From the NCBI GenBank assembly GCA_001579985.1, contig LRSR01008412.1, positions 1-25,948 on the forward strand: a DNA stretch of 25,948 nt, read 5' to 3'. The stretch's first letter is position 1; the number at the start of each line of letters is the position of its first letter. Below the pieces are notes generated by a model. That model was not told the origin of the DNA, did not search any database, and was given only the letters and a program-made list of their open reading frames with translations. The stretch is from Hypsibius dujardini (Eukaryota > Tardigrada > Eutardigrada > Parachela > Hypsibiidae). Made by a program: the position numbers and the translations under genes. Positions 1-14,423 of the stretch are shown piece after piece.

Positions 1-153
1 GGTAAAAAGGAATAATGACGAGCTCTGACAGAAGGGAGGTAGGGGTAAGGCTGCTAATATCGAGCGCTTACGTAATTGTTGAATGACCCCTAACCACGTA
101 ATCTCACAGTCATGAGGAATATTTCATTGTGAAATTGATACGAATTTACTTAC

Positions 154-1364
154 CAGTATTGGGCATCCACATCGATAAAAATCCGCTAATGTGTATGAAT
201 CCAAAAATCAGTCTGAAACAGTCGTCCATTACGAGCATAAGGATCATATGTTACGCTCCTGTTCTGATGATGATGTACAGTAGACGAACGGCAGTGGAAG
301 GTCCGACGGGCTGGTGGATGATCTAGAGTTATGCATGGATGGACGAATGGATAACGTCAGGAAGGTTCAGTTGAATGCGGAATGCGACTAGACGATTGAA
401 CCGCGGGTCCCGGACGAATGATGATGAAGTGGTAGTTGGCGAACTGAGATTGGTCCGGTGGACTGAGGAATTGTGAACAGACGGACGGACGGGCGGACAG
501 ACGGACGAATGGACAGACGGACAGACGGACGGACAGACGGACAGACAGACGGACAGACGGACAGACAGACGGACAGACGGACAGACGGACAGACAGACGG
601 ACAGACGGACAGACGGACGAACAGACGGACGGACGGACGGACGAGGCTATTTACCACTATTCACCACCTTTCCTACTACTGTTTGCCAGTTACTGCAAGC
701 TTCTCTCCAGTACCGCCGAGCCATTCGTCCGGCCGTCCATCCGCCCATAACTCCATTGGATGCCAGCCAGACCGCTGAACCTTCCACAACTCGGACGGTT
801 GACCTTTTATTGTAACCTACCTGGATGGACTAGCTCCAATGACTCTTAAAGTGAAGAGAGACATTCGCTTGTGTAAATTGACTTCTTCGATTGCAACTGC
901 TAGTATGACTACTCCAAGCAGAAAGAGGTAGCTGTCCTGCCACACAAGAAATTTGAAAGCGTGGAGGCATGCTGGAGATAGCCATCAACAAAATAGCAAT
1001 CCACACTCACTGTCACAAAGTGTTTGGAGGTTTCCTGAATAGTCTGAACCCCCGTCATTGGGATGAGGAATATGGCAAAAAGGACCGTCGCGGACAGCGG
1101 TATGATGTCCAAGACCATGAAGATGGACGTTACGAGAATGACATATGCGGCCTTACCACTCTAAAAGGTGAACAGAAAGGGGAGCTATGAATAATGAACC
1201 ACTTGATAAACTGACGTATTGCGTATATGAAGTTTGTGTGGATTGAAAATTCTTACGTCTGTATTCCATGAAATAGGTAGCGGCATGCAGGCTACTGGTA
1301 CCAGCATAAAAGCAAACAGCCGCCACTGCGCCAACAGTGCTGAACAGCAATTTCGGCCAGCCAT
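154..1364 (-). CDS. SLC13-family sodium/dicarboxylate-type cotransporter, 5' part (runs off left edge)
   Basis: Four coding exons read on the minus strand: 1364-1257, 1160-1011, 936-821 and 212-154, with GT-AG introns and compatible phases (0, 0, 2, then 1 at the last donor). They give about 144 residues. The first in-frame ATG is at 1364. Exon 1 encodes a short cytosolic start and the first membrane segment ending in CMPLPISWNTD. Exon 2 carries AYVILVTSIFMVLDIIPLSA, matching the SLC13 AYxxLVMxxxWxTExxPLAVTA region. Exon 3 gives YLFLLGVVILAVAIEEVNLH and KRMSL, matching NMLFLGG...VAVE..NLHKRIAL. Exon 4 gives GFLSMWMPNT, matching LSMWISNT. SLC13 proteins carry di/tricarboxylates or sulfate into cells with Na+ at the plasma membrane. 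The Ser of the SNT sodium-site motif is Pro here. The next exon is not recognisable in bases 1-120 and probably lies outside the window. Family is fairly sure; substrate is not predictable. Confidence 0.85.
213..820 (-). other. Long intron of the SLC13-like gene
   Basis: This intron separates the third and fourth coding exons of the transporter. It is 608 bp, far longer than the gene's other introns, mainly because of a GACA/GACG tetranucleotide array at about 476-644. The open frames across the array are an artefact of the repeat. No other gene is visible. Confidence 0.7.
476..644. repeat. GACA/GACG tetranucleotide microsatellite
   Basis: The plus strand is an almost uninterrupted run of GACA and GACG (ACAG/ACGG) units over about 170 bp, inside the long SLC13-like intron. 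In the minus-strand transcript it reads CUGU/CCGU. The 4-bp period gives long stop-free frames on both strands, which should not be taken as genes. A related CTGT family occurs in two PHTF introns in the opposite sense. Confidence 0.95.
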
Positions 1365-2140
1365 TTCCTCCTGGATAACTAAATGTACTTGAACCAACAG
1401 CAAAAATTTCCGAACTATTAATTTAGAATATCAAAACAGCACTTTTGATGATATAATTTGGATTGAACGAACTCGCATCGAAATACATGTAGATGGTAGA
1501 CTCGGAAGCTGTTGTGTCTTCCTTGATAAGCCAGTCACTATTGTCGGAACTCAGGTCACAATCATGTAGGAAGTTACAACACGTCCGGTAACATGATAAG
1601 ATATAAGTTCAGCGTGTAATGTGTCTTGCAATGAAGGTAACGGAGAGAACTTGTTTCGGTGCGGTGAAAGAATGGGAAAACAATGTCCCAATATCGCTAC
1701 ACGGGCGTGGTCTTAGAAGTCGTGATGTCCCCACACTCCACGTTCTACCTCACCCAGAAGGAGGTGGAGCATTGTACCGTACATACCGACATTCGGAATT
1801 TTGTCTGAGTTTACGTTCTTCCATTCTACCCTTGACCATCTTCCACTTTCAACCATGCCGCACGACCAACCGGGTCTTATCATGCCTTCTTCATTTTGTT
1901 CTGTAGCCAATCACGGAGGGTCAGCCAAAACGAATGGCAAATACTGCCTGACCAGTGAAGTTTATCCAACGTGCCTAGCGATGAGTATACTGATCAAAAT
2001 CAAGCGGTAGTACAGTTCTGTACAGGTGCAAACTGGACGCATCACAGATACGAAAGAGAAACTGAAGTGAAGGTGTTGAGAAATAAGACCAGATGGCCGT
2101 CCAGCGACCGAACTTGAGAGACAAGAGAGTAAAACTGAAA
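1365..2140. other. Intergenic gap between PHTF 3' end and SLC13-like 5' end
   Basis: About 776 bp between two minus-strand genes. It should contain the 3' UTR of PHTF and the promoter and any 5' UTR of the transporter. I see no convincing coding exon, TATA box or RNA gene; open frames here are short and lack splice support. Confidence 0.6.
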
Positions 2141-7397
<5,257 letters not shown>

Positions 7398-9398
7398 TTT
7401 CAATCGCCGCTTTCGCCGCGTCGATTGGACATTTGCAGGAGGATAAAGTGAGTGATAATATCACAAGATGCGCTTTTTCCTCGTGGGTCGCCAAAATGTC
7501 AGGGAGAAAGTTGTGAGTGAGCAGCAGCCTCTCGTGAGATACGGCAACCTGATCCATTCATTCATTCCACGAGGACGACGCGAATCATTTTTCTCTCATC
7601 AAGGCTGCAGTGAGCAGAAAAAAATAACCATCGATATATTTAAAGTACATCCAGGGTCCTCTCCCCCTGTCCGATCTAATGGAATGGGAGGCTGCGGGAT
7701 GCGGATGCGTACGATCAATTCTGTGGTGAGAAATAGTACAGTGCAGTCGAGAAGAGGAAAGGAGAGAAGAGGAGAGAAGAGAGCATGAAAACTGGTCGAT
7801 AAAATTGCAGAGTCAACAAGCAGTGCAGTGACGCGCAAGGCCTTGAAATAGCTTTTTTTAGTGTGTTGAGATATCGATTATCAGCACCGCAGTGCGTACT
7901 AGCCCACTCTGTCGCTATGGGCTTTCGACTTTATGACACTTGTGAGCGAAAAAAAGAGTACCATTGCTGACGGGTACTTCAACGACTGAATGAAAATGCA
8001 AATTGCAATTACATTTCACAATTAATTTTTCAACGAGAAAGCAAAGGGGTAATACATCATTACATGTACAGTGAAAGTCCTGAGATTCGAACGACGTCAG
8101 TGTCGTTTCTACTTTACTGTCTCAAACTTCGAACTAGCAACGGCCGGCTCCGAGAAAACGGTTCGATAGAAATAAACTCGCGTGACCGTTCGAATCTCAG
8201 GATTTTGACTGGTATGAGCACTTAATTCGGACATAACTTGACCGGCGATGTAAACCCGGCTAGCCCACAGCGAACCTCATTACTGAAGTCATCAATGTGT
8301 ATGCTACTCTCTCATGCTAGCTGAGTATGGGAATGATGATGGTAAGGGAAGTTGTACCCAGTAACAGCCGTATTGAGTAGCGGTAGGACGCGCAATGAAA
8401 TTACTGTATATGAAGAAGACCGAAAATAATAATGTTCGACTGGATGGTAATGGATGGTAAGTTTCAGCTGATGGGATGAAAGTGATTTGGCTCGCGAATG
8501 AGGTATTTCTACTTAGTGGCTCCTCCGGTAGAGAACTATACAAAGGACAACACAAGGGTTGCAGGTGATTGGGGAATGAGAGCTTGGAGCGCGAATAGGC
8601 GAGAAGGTGCGCATGTGTATTCCTGCTGTTCTACGGTAGAACCGTGCACCGTCCAACTGGTAACGCAATGAACCCATGCAGCCATCCATGAATCCGTTAT
8701 GGCGTCTGCTGTCGCACAGACTGTAATTCCTAGTTTCTTCTAGTCGAACGTTCTTCAGTCAAGCTCATCGTCACCAGGTCGTCAGTTCTTTGTTCTTCCC
8801 CACGATTATTCGTCCATCAACAGTCTGACTCGACCGGCCTCCTTATATCGCAGGTCAGTAAGCGCTTGAGTGCGCTGACTGTTCACTGTTCGCTCCCTCC
8901 AGCGCGCTGACTGTTCTTTTAGTTTTCCTCCATTTGGTGACGACCAGCTCTTCCATATTCCACTTGGTCCGTCCATACGACGCCAAAGGGCCTTGAAATC
9001 TTTGTGAAACTATCACGTCAACATGCCTCCACAGAAGTGAAGTAGTAGAGATGGTAGGGTGGGCGGCTTGATATTCTAGTCACACAAAAATACGGACGTC
9101 TTACCGCTGCTCTGATGCCGGGTATGGTAGTGCAAAACCATATGCGATCAAAACAAACATTTATGCTTACTGATAGAGATTCTCGACCGACCATCTAGTT
9201 GCGGACTTGCGACCGGCACTTTGAGGAAATGGGTCGTCGGATTCCGCCAGCGTTTCAGAAAATACGCGCACTAGGTTCTTTGTGTTCATATATCTTTGGT
9301 CGGACATGTGCTAGTACTCGTACTAAACAGTTTTATGCCGTGCTCGATTCTTGTCGCTTTCAATCTATACAGTAGCTGTATTTTCTACGAGACACACC
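7398..9398. other. 2-kb divergent intergenic region between PHTF and the repeat-protein gene
   Basis: The two flanking genes are transcribed away from each other, so both promoters should be here. A 143-bp MITE-like element lies at 8069-8211. A GCGCTGACTGTTC motif occurs twice near 8872 and 8908. I could not place transcription starts and saw no coding exon. Confidence 0.6.
8069..8211. mobile_element. MITE-like element, 143 bp, with about 25-bp terminal inverted repeats
   Basis: The left end reads CAGTGAAAGTCCTGAGATTC and continues GAACG. The right end, reverse-complemented, reads CAGTCAAAATCCTGAGATTC and continues GAACG, so about 23 of 25 positions match. The element is flanked by GTA at 8066-8068 and GTA at 8212-8214, a possible 3-bp target duplication. 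It has no coding capacity. CAGT ends with TA inside the flank recall Tc1/mariner, while a 3-bp duplication recalls PIF/Harbinger; I cannot choose. Confidence 0.75.
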
Positions 9399-12218
9399 AT
9401 GATGCTGCACCAACGTATCGTTTGCGTGTTAATCGTCGGTAAAAATTGCTTCCCTTGTCTAATGCAGTGTTATAATCTCACGACTTGGGTTCCGCGTGAT
9501 AATGCGTGACCTTTTGCAGGAGTCGTCTGTTTTGGTCTTGTGCAGAAATGCGAAGCCGACTCCGTGCCATATTACTCGAGCAATCCTTCAACAACCACCG
9601 ATGACGGTAAGCGTGAAGAAGCACAACGGAGATATCAGCCATACTCCTTGCCATGTGATTTGCTTAGCTTAAGATGCCTGTAATTACTTTGTGTGTTGTT
9701 CCGAGCAGCTCAATTCAAGGCGTTGGCGCAAGTATGGGCCCGTGCAATCAACGTAGTGACTGAAACTGCACTGGAACACCCCGGAACGCCCATCGCTAAC
9801 AGTTCCGGTTTCTACCTCAGTGTGGTACTGAGCATTTTTCAGGATAAGGTCCGTTTCACACAAGCTGTCGACCCCAATAGCGTCCCACTGACCGGCGCCG
9901 AGTGTCTGGCATTGAATGGGGTGCTGGCTCGGGATTTTAACAATGCCCTCCTCCATCGCAATGATCCCATTGTCGGCAACATCACCGGATTACCCCTGCA
10001 GGGTGAACGTAAGTACAGCTTGCGGAGGAACCTCCCCCGGTTTCCGGTGAAGAACAGTCTTGTATCGGTAGTTGAAGCTTTCCTGCATACACACGTGGCC
10101 ACAATTTCGGGTGGCAGACTTTAAGCCAAAAAGGGTGGTCCGAGTTCGAGCCGAATTAAGTCACCGCGCGCACTCGCTCTTGATCACAGCTGACCATGCA
10201 GCCCTTTCTCTATTGATCGATTGATTAACTTGTTTATTTTGGCAAAATTTAGAGCAGCTTGCTCAATCTAATTTGTCCGCTGGAGCGGGAATTAAATCAA
10301 AGATTCAGGAGAGAGCAATGGCAAGCTCTGGCCAAGAGTAGCTCAAACTCAGACCACCCTGATGGCTCACCCTGTACACTCAAAATTCAGCAAGCGTGAA
10401 ACTACGACGAGTCGGAGAAGGCTTCTCCGCTATCTACAGCTTTCATAGTAGCTAGCATTGCGACAGGGTCATGATGACCACGCAAGAGCCTTTAATCGTT
10501 ATATTCTACGGTGCCTTACTGTTCTTGCATCAACCGACCAACAGGAAAACATTTTGGGAAGGATACCACATAAGAATATAATAAACATTTTAGTATATCG
10601 CTCGGTATAGATTATTGCCCTCACGGTGTTTATATCGGATATTTCAGAACTCTACCAGCAGCAGCTTCAAAATTTTGGATTGGGCTTAAACGGCTTTCTC
10701 ACGGCGGCTGCCGCAAACAAAGATGTGCAGTATCCCGGCAAGTGGTTAAGCGTTGTACTTACGTTTGCCAAGAATATCGCCGCTAGTCAATTGGTCATCG
10801 ACACCAACGACACCAGTCCCAACTGTCTAGCTGTAACAAGACGACTTGGAGCAGACGCATTGGCGATATTATCTTCACTCAATATCGGGAATGACCTGGA
10901 CGGAGAAGGTAGGCTATCCCGTGCAAGCCGCATATATCGAGATTACATGGACATTTTTATGGACAAATCATATTTACATGGACCTACAGCGTATTTAACA
11001 GGCACCGACTAATCCCCTTGCACCGTCTAAACAGCTCAATTCAAGGCCGTGTTGCAGGCGTTAGCCACGGATCTCACGGTACTGCAGAAGACCGCGGATG
11101 ATCACATCGGAACGCCGATCAGCAACAGCTCCGGGTTCTTCCTTAGTGTCGTGCTCAGTCTCAATCAGGATTATCTCATTTTCGCGCAGCAAGCCTTCAA
11201 CGACACCGCGACCCCGATAACTGGCGCGCAATGCGTGGCAGTCCATGCGATGCTCGGCCAGGATTTCGCTCAAGCAATTGCACACCGCAACGACGCCATC
11301 CTCGGACAAGCCACGGGTTTACCATTGCAGGGCGAACGTAAGTATGAGTACTTTCTTCTTATCACAATGTTTGCATTAGAGCTGTGCACGGTTAATAAAA
11401 ATCAATCCGCAAACCGCACCGCAGCCCAATTTTTTAACCGCGACCGCACCGCACCGCGAGAAATTCACAAAACCGCACCGCCGCTGACCGCGGATAAATT
11501 TTTCTTAACCGCAACCGCACCGCAGAAACCGCTCGATTCGATCAAAATTGTCGTTAAATCGGAACAGCTGGTTTAACGCACGGTTCTGTTCCATTTATGG
11601 ACCCCAATGACTTGCGAACCGACTAAAAGCACGAACCCTAACTTACCAGAGTAAACAAATGACGCGCCATGTGGCGCAAACTACGGAAAGAGTTATCGTG
11701 CACAATTAAATTGGTTTTTAGATATGTCGCGGTTTGCGGCGGTTAAAAAATGCAAAACCGCAACCGCAGACTTCTTAACCGCAACCGCACCGCCGCGGAC
11801 CGCCGCGCGGTTTGCGGCGGTGCGGTGCGGTCTGCGGTGCGGTTTGCACACCTCTAGTTTGCATATACTAAATCGGGAATTTAGCCCGTAAATGGCATTC
11901 GTGGGATTGCACCGTTGCGGGTGACCACATCCGTACTCTGGGTTTTGGTAAAAAAAATGTTTGCCATTATTGATAGAGCTTTACCAGCAGCAGCTCCAGA
12001 GTCTCGGCACCAACCTCAACGTGTTCTTCGCGATCGCAGCAGCTAACAAGAACGTTCCAAATCCAGGGAAATGGTTAAGTATGATTCTCGACAGCGCCAG
12101 GGATTTTGCAGCTAGCCAAGTGATAGTCAGCACCAACGACACCAGTCCGAATTGTCTCACTGTCATGAAACGGATCGGGGCCGAGGTAGTGGGCATTGTT
12201 TCGTCTCTATTGGAATAA
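9399..12218 (+). CDS. Secreted protein with four homologous helical repeats (A-B-A'-B'), family not recognised
   Basis: Six exons: 9399-9438, 9520-9606, 9709-10008, 10648-10908, 11035-11337 and 11977-12218, all GT-AG, 1233 nt, 410 aa. Exons 1-2 encode a signal peptide (MMLHQRIVCVLIVGGVVCFG) with likely cleavage after CEA near residue 26, then a Ser/Thr-rich linker. Exons 3 and 5 (A, A') both start AQFKA and share TPI.NSSGF.LSVVLS, TGA.C, RND and TGLPLQGE. Exons 4 and 6 (B, B') start QLYQQQLQ and share PGKWLS and TNDTSPNCL. A and B also align (FLSVVLS/KWLSVVLT, C(L/V)AV, then a helix), each with one conserved Cys, so all four descend from one unit. Every internal exon has phase-1 boundaries. 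Sequence is Ala/Leu/Gln-rich and probably helical. It should be secreted; function is unknown. Confidence 0.85.
10009..10647 (+). other. Intron of the repeat-protein gene with an inverted-repeat element
   Basis: A 639-bp intron between repeat exons A and B. It contains the inverted-repeat element at 10132-10360; the rest shows nothing I recognise. Confidence 0.75.
10132..10360. mobile_element. Possible MITE with AGGGTGGTC-type inverted ends
   Basis: AGGGTGGTCCGAGTTCGAGC at 10132 and, reverse-complemented, AGGGTGGTCTGAGTTTGAGC ending at 10360 form terminal inverted repeats matching at 18 of 20 positions. The 229-bp span has no coding capacity. No clear target-site duplication is visible. The GAGTTCGAGC core resembles a tRNA B-box, so a tRNA-related repeat in two orientations is an alternative. 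Confidence 0.5.
11338..11976 (+). other. Last intron of the repeat-protein gene, mostly a hAT-type MITE
   Basis: This 639-bp intron between exons A' and B' consists of the 480-bp element at 11377-11856 plus short flanks. Without the insertion and its 8-bp duplication the intron would be about 151 bp. Confidence 0.8.
11377..11856. mobile_element. Non-autonomous hAT-type transposon (MITE), 480 bp, with 8-bp target duplication
   Basis: The element begins TAGAGCTGTGCAC and its other end, reverse-complemented, begins TAGAGGTGTGCAA. It is flanked by identical 8-bp copies of GTTTGCAT (11369-11376 and 11857-11864). Both arms are packed with subterminal ACCGCACCGC/AACCGCAACCGC motifs in opposite orientation. 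An 8-bp duplication with short terminal repeats and repeated subterminal motifs is typical of the hAT superfamily. No transposase is encoded; an open frame running in from the upstream exon is read-through of the repeat. Confidence 0.88.
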
Positions 12219-12546
12219 CCGGCGTTGTACCCCCGCTCAGCTCAGATGGTTCGAGAATTAGCTTCGAACGGGTGCGGCGTACGATCGTTCCGAAAACGGT
12301 TATGTGCTAATCGTTTCTCATTGGTTGTCCCGCGAAATGGGTTCAAACAAATGTGCATGTTCCATCATATTTTTCGAACCGTTTTTTCGAGCACGAGGTT
12401 TTCCCCCTGGTTGTGAAAGACGCTCAGAGATTTGCTTGGTTTGTAACAGTAAGCGCAGTACTTTTGCGGAGTGTACTTCACATATTGTAGGTGTGCCCAT
12501 TTTTATCGTGGGTGCCGTGCAGACTCTTTCCAATCGATAGATGAGA
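12219..12546. other. Convergent gap between repeat-protein gene and clip protease
   Basis: About 328 bp between two tail-to-tail genes; it should hold both 3' UTRs. I found no exact AATAAA on either strand and no further coding exon. Confidence 0.6.
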
Positions 12547-14423
12547 TCAGCCGTTTAACCAAATAGAAATATCACCAAGCGGAGCAATATTGAATATCCA
12601 ATCAACATATTTTGCGACGTTCGTATATAACCCACCAATTCCAACGGCGCATCCGACTCCACTCGAGACAACGCCCGCTAAATACTGGGATTTAGTGTTC
12701 CTGTCATAACAGAAAAGTGGTCCTCCGCTATCACCTGAAAGCGAAAATAATCATGTAACGTAACAGCAAGAGAACGTGTTCGCACTATACCACCCGGTAC
12801 CTTGGCAAGAGTCTTGCCCGACTACACCGCCGGCGCACAGGAACAAGTCTATGTCCGTTATGGCACCGTCTTCGATCTCTGACGTGGAGCAAATGTTGTA
12901 CCACGGCGGCAATATTGGCTGCTGCACATACTTGAGCGGAACATTCGGTCTCGGTGCGGTCACGTTGCCTGAAAGGGACCGCCATAAACGGGGTTATTAG
13001 TCATTAGTCATGCCAAGTTCCAATGGTGAATGCGACTGCCACGGCGAGCCATACCAAATTCCAGGTCCGCTTCGTTACCAAACCCACTGGTCAAGCAAAC
13101 CTCCCCGACAGGGGGCGGTGTTCTGGACAAGCACGCGGTACAGGCACACGCCGCTTTGCCGCGAAAGTCGATGTCTTGGGCCAGAATAAGGATAGCTATG
13201 TCGTTGTCTAAGGTATTGGGATTGAAGTCGGGATGAGGAATTGACAGTGCCACGGGCAGACTCTGCGCACACCCTTTCACTGTACTCGTGTAGACACTGA
13301 ACGAGTTATAGTTGACCTATCACGTCATGGTTAGAACCGAGGATACCTATATAGTTGCCTAAGCCGTGTAACCCGTTTCGGGTGCTATATACCACCGTAC
13401 CGTAATGGCGCCAATTTGAACTCGGGTAGGATTAGCGGAGGAGTTGAATTCTGCCACGGTGGTGTCTATCAGGCAATGGGCCGCCGTGATAATCGTTCGA
13501 CTACCAACAATGGTTCCTCCACAGAAAATATCGTAGTCTCCGGCTGATCGGATGGTATGGACCTGACACCGCGACAAAGAACTTTTAGTAATCTTCAAAG
13601 GCCGATCGATGTGTCGCGAAATGTATTCGTCTTATTACCTGCCAACACAAGCTTCCGGAGCCGTTAGGCGCTTCAAATCCCCCGACGATGGTCTCATCCA
13701 CCATGAACCCCGCAGTGTGGTTCCTGTCCTTGCTTTTAAAGACCATCTTTCGCTTCACATGTTCTTTTATCTTTTTCATGCCTCCGGGACCCTCAAGCGA
13801 CGAAAATATGCTGGGATCCCCATTTGGTACACCGCACTGATGCTGAATAATGTCGCTTGCCAGCATGGAGTGGCTGGGTAGAGGGAATGGTATTGGGGTG
13901 ACCGTAACCGTGGATTGACTTGTTGAAGACTTAGAAGTCTGAGATGTGGAGATCGGATTGGACGTGGACGAGCCAGATCCATCTAAAAATATTACCGGGA
14001 TTACTAGCAAAGGTTTTCCGATTGTCTGTGCTTAGGTTTCTATTGTTATGACATTTCAATTGGCTTACCGCTGTAGCAGCAGAGTGAATTAACGGGTCCA
14101 TTCCTATCGCAGTCTTGAGACGGACTGATGATTAGATTTGCACAGGCTGAGAGATCTGTGGCAGGTACGCAAACACCTATTGCGTTAGGATTGGTCACTT
14201 TGTCCGGCAAGCATCCCACAGAACCGGGCTTATCTGTGGTGCTTATTGATCCAGATGCGTCCCGGTAATAATTGTTGGTATCCGAATATGCGGCCCTATT
14301 GTCCAGCGAGCTGTGGGCCCGTTTCAGCGGCCTGACGGGACTTCGAACTTGACTAGGAAGTGCACTGAACACTAGGACTTGGAGCTGCAGCAGATTTAGC
14401 AGTAGTAAAGTCCAATGCAACAT
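12547..14423 (-). CDS. Clip-domain serine protease, trypsin-like, complete
   Basis: Six minus-strand exons: 14423-14069, 13982-13639, 13562-13401, 13316-13055, 12968-12801 and 12734-12547; 1479 nt, 492 aa. A signal peptide ([20 protein letters not shown]) is followed by a clip-like domain with Cys71, 85, 94, 105, 115 and 116, a Ser/Thr linker, and Cys168 likely tethering the clip to the catalytic domain. The chymotrypsin fold starts at IVGGFEAP (217). The triad is His262 (ITAAHC), Asp326 (DNDIAIL) and Ser433 (GDSGGP). Asp427, six residues before Ser433, predicts cleavage after Arg/Lys. Such proteases act extracellularly in arthropod melanisation and Toll cascades. The residue before IVGG is Thr, not Arg/Lys, and the usual Trp of SWG is Ser (SSG). 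The donor at 13401 (ACG|GTACGG) is the least certain junction. Confidence 0.93.

Noticed and set aside
388-778. Open frames rich in Arg-Thr-Asp or Cys-Pro-Ser-Val on both strands
   Set aside because: They are translations of the GACA/GACG microsatellite, which lacks stops in several frames, and they lie in an intron.
1153-1350. Hydrophobic minus-strand frame with KLLFSTVGAVAAVCFYAG
   Set aside because: It looks like a membrane segment, but its joins to the next exon hit stops. The neighbouring frame joins in phase and matches the SLC13 N-terminus.
10132-10160. tRNA-like B-box (GAGTTCGAGCC)
   Set aside because: No A-box, cloverleaf or terminator was found at the right spacing, and the motif is part of an inverted-repeat end.
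11049-11576. Extended open frame past the donor of repeat exon A'
   Set aside because: After 11337 it runs into the hAT element; the homologous exon A ends at the same GAAC|GTAAGTA donor.
13317-13400. [11 protein letters not shown] in an alternative frame, resembling a protease VxLGxHDV strand
   Set aside because: The preceding exon already supplies RVQIGAIT at that position, the frame meets a stop before any usable donor, and the stretch fits as an 84-nt intron.
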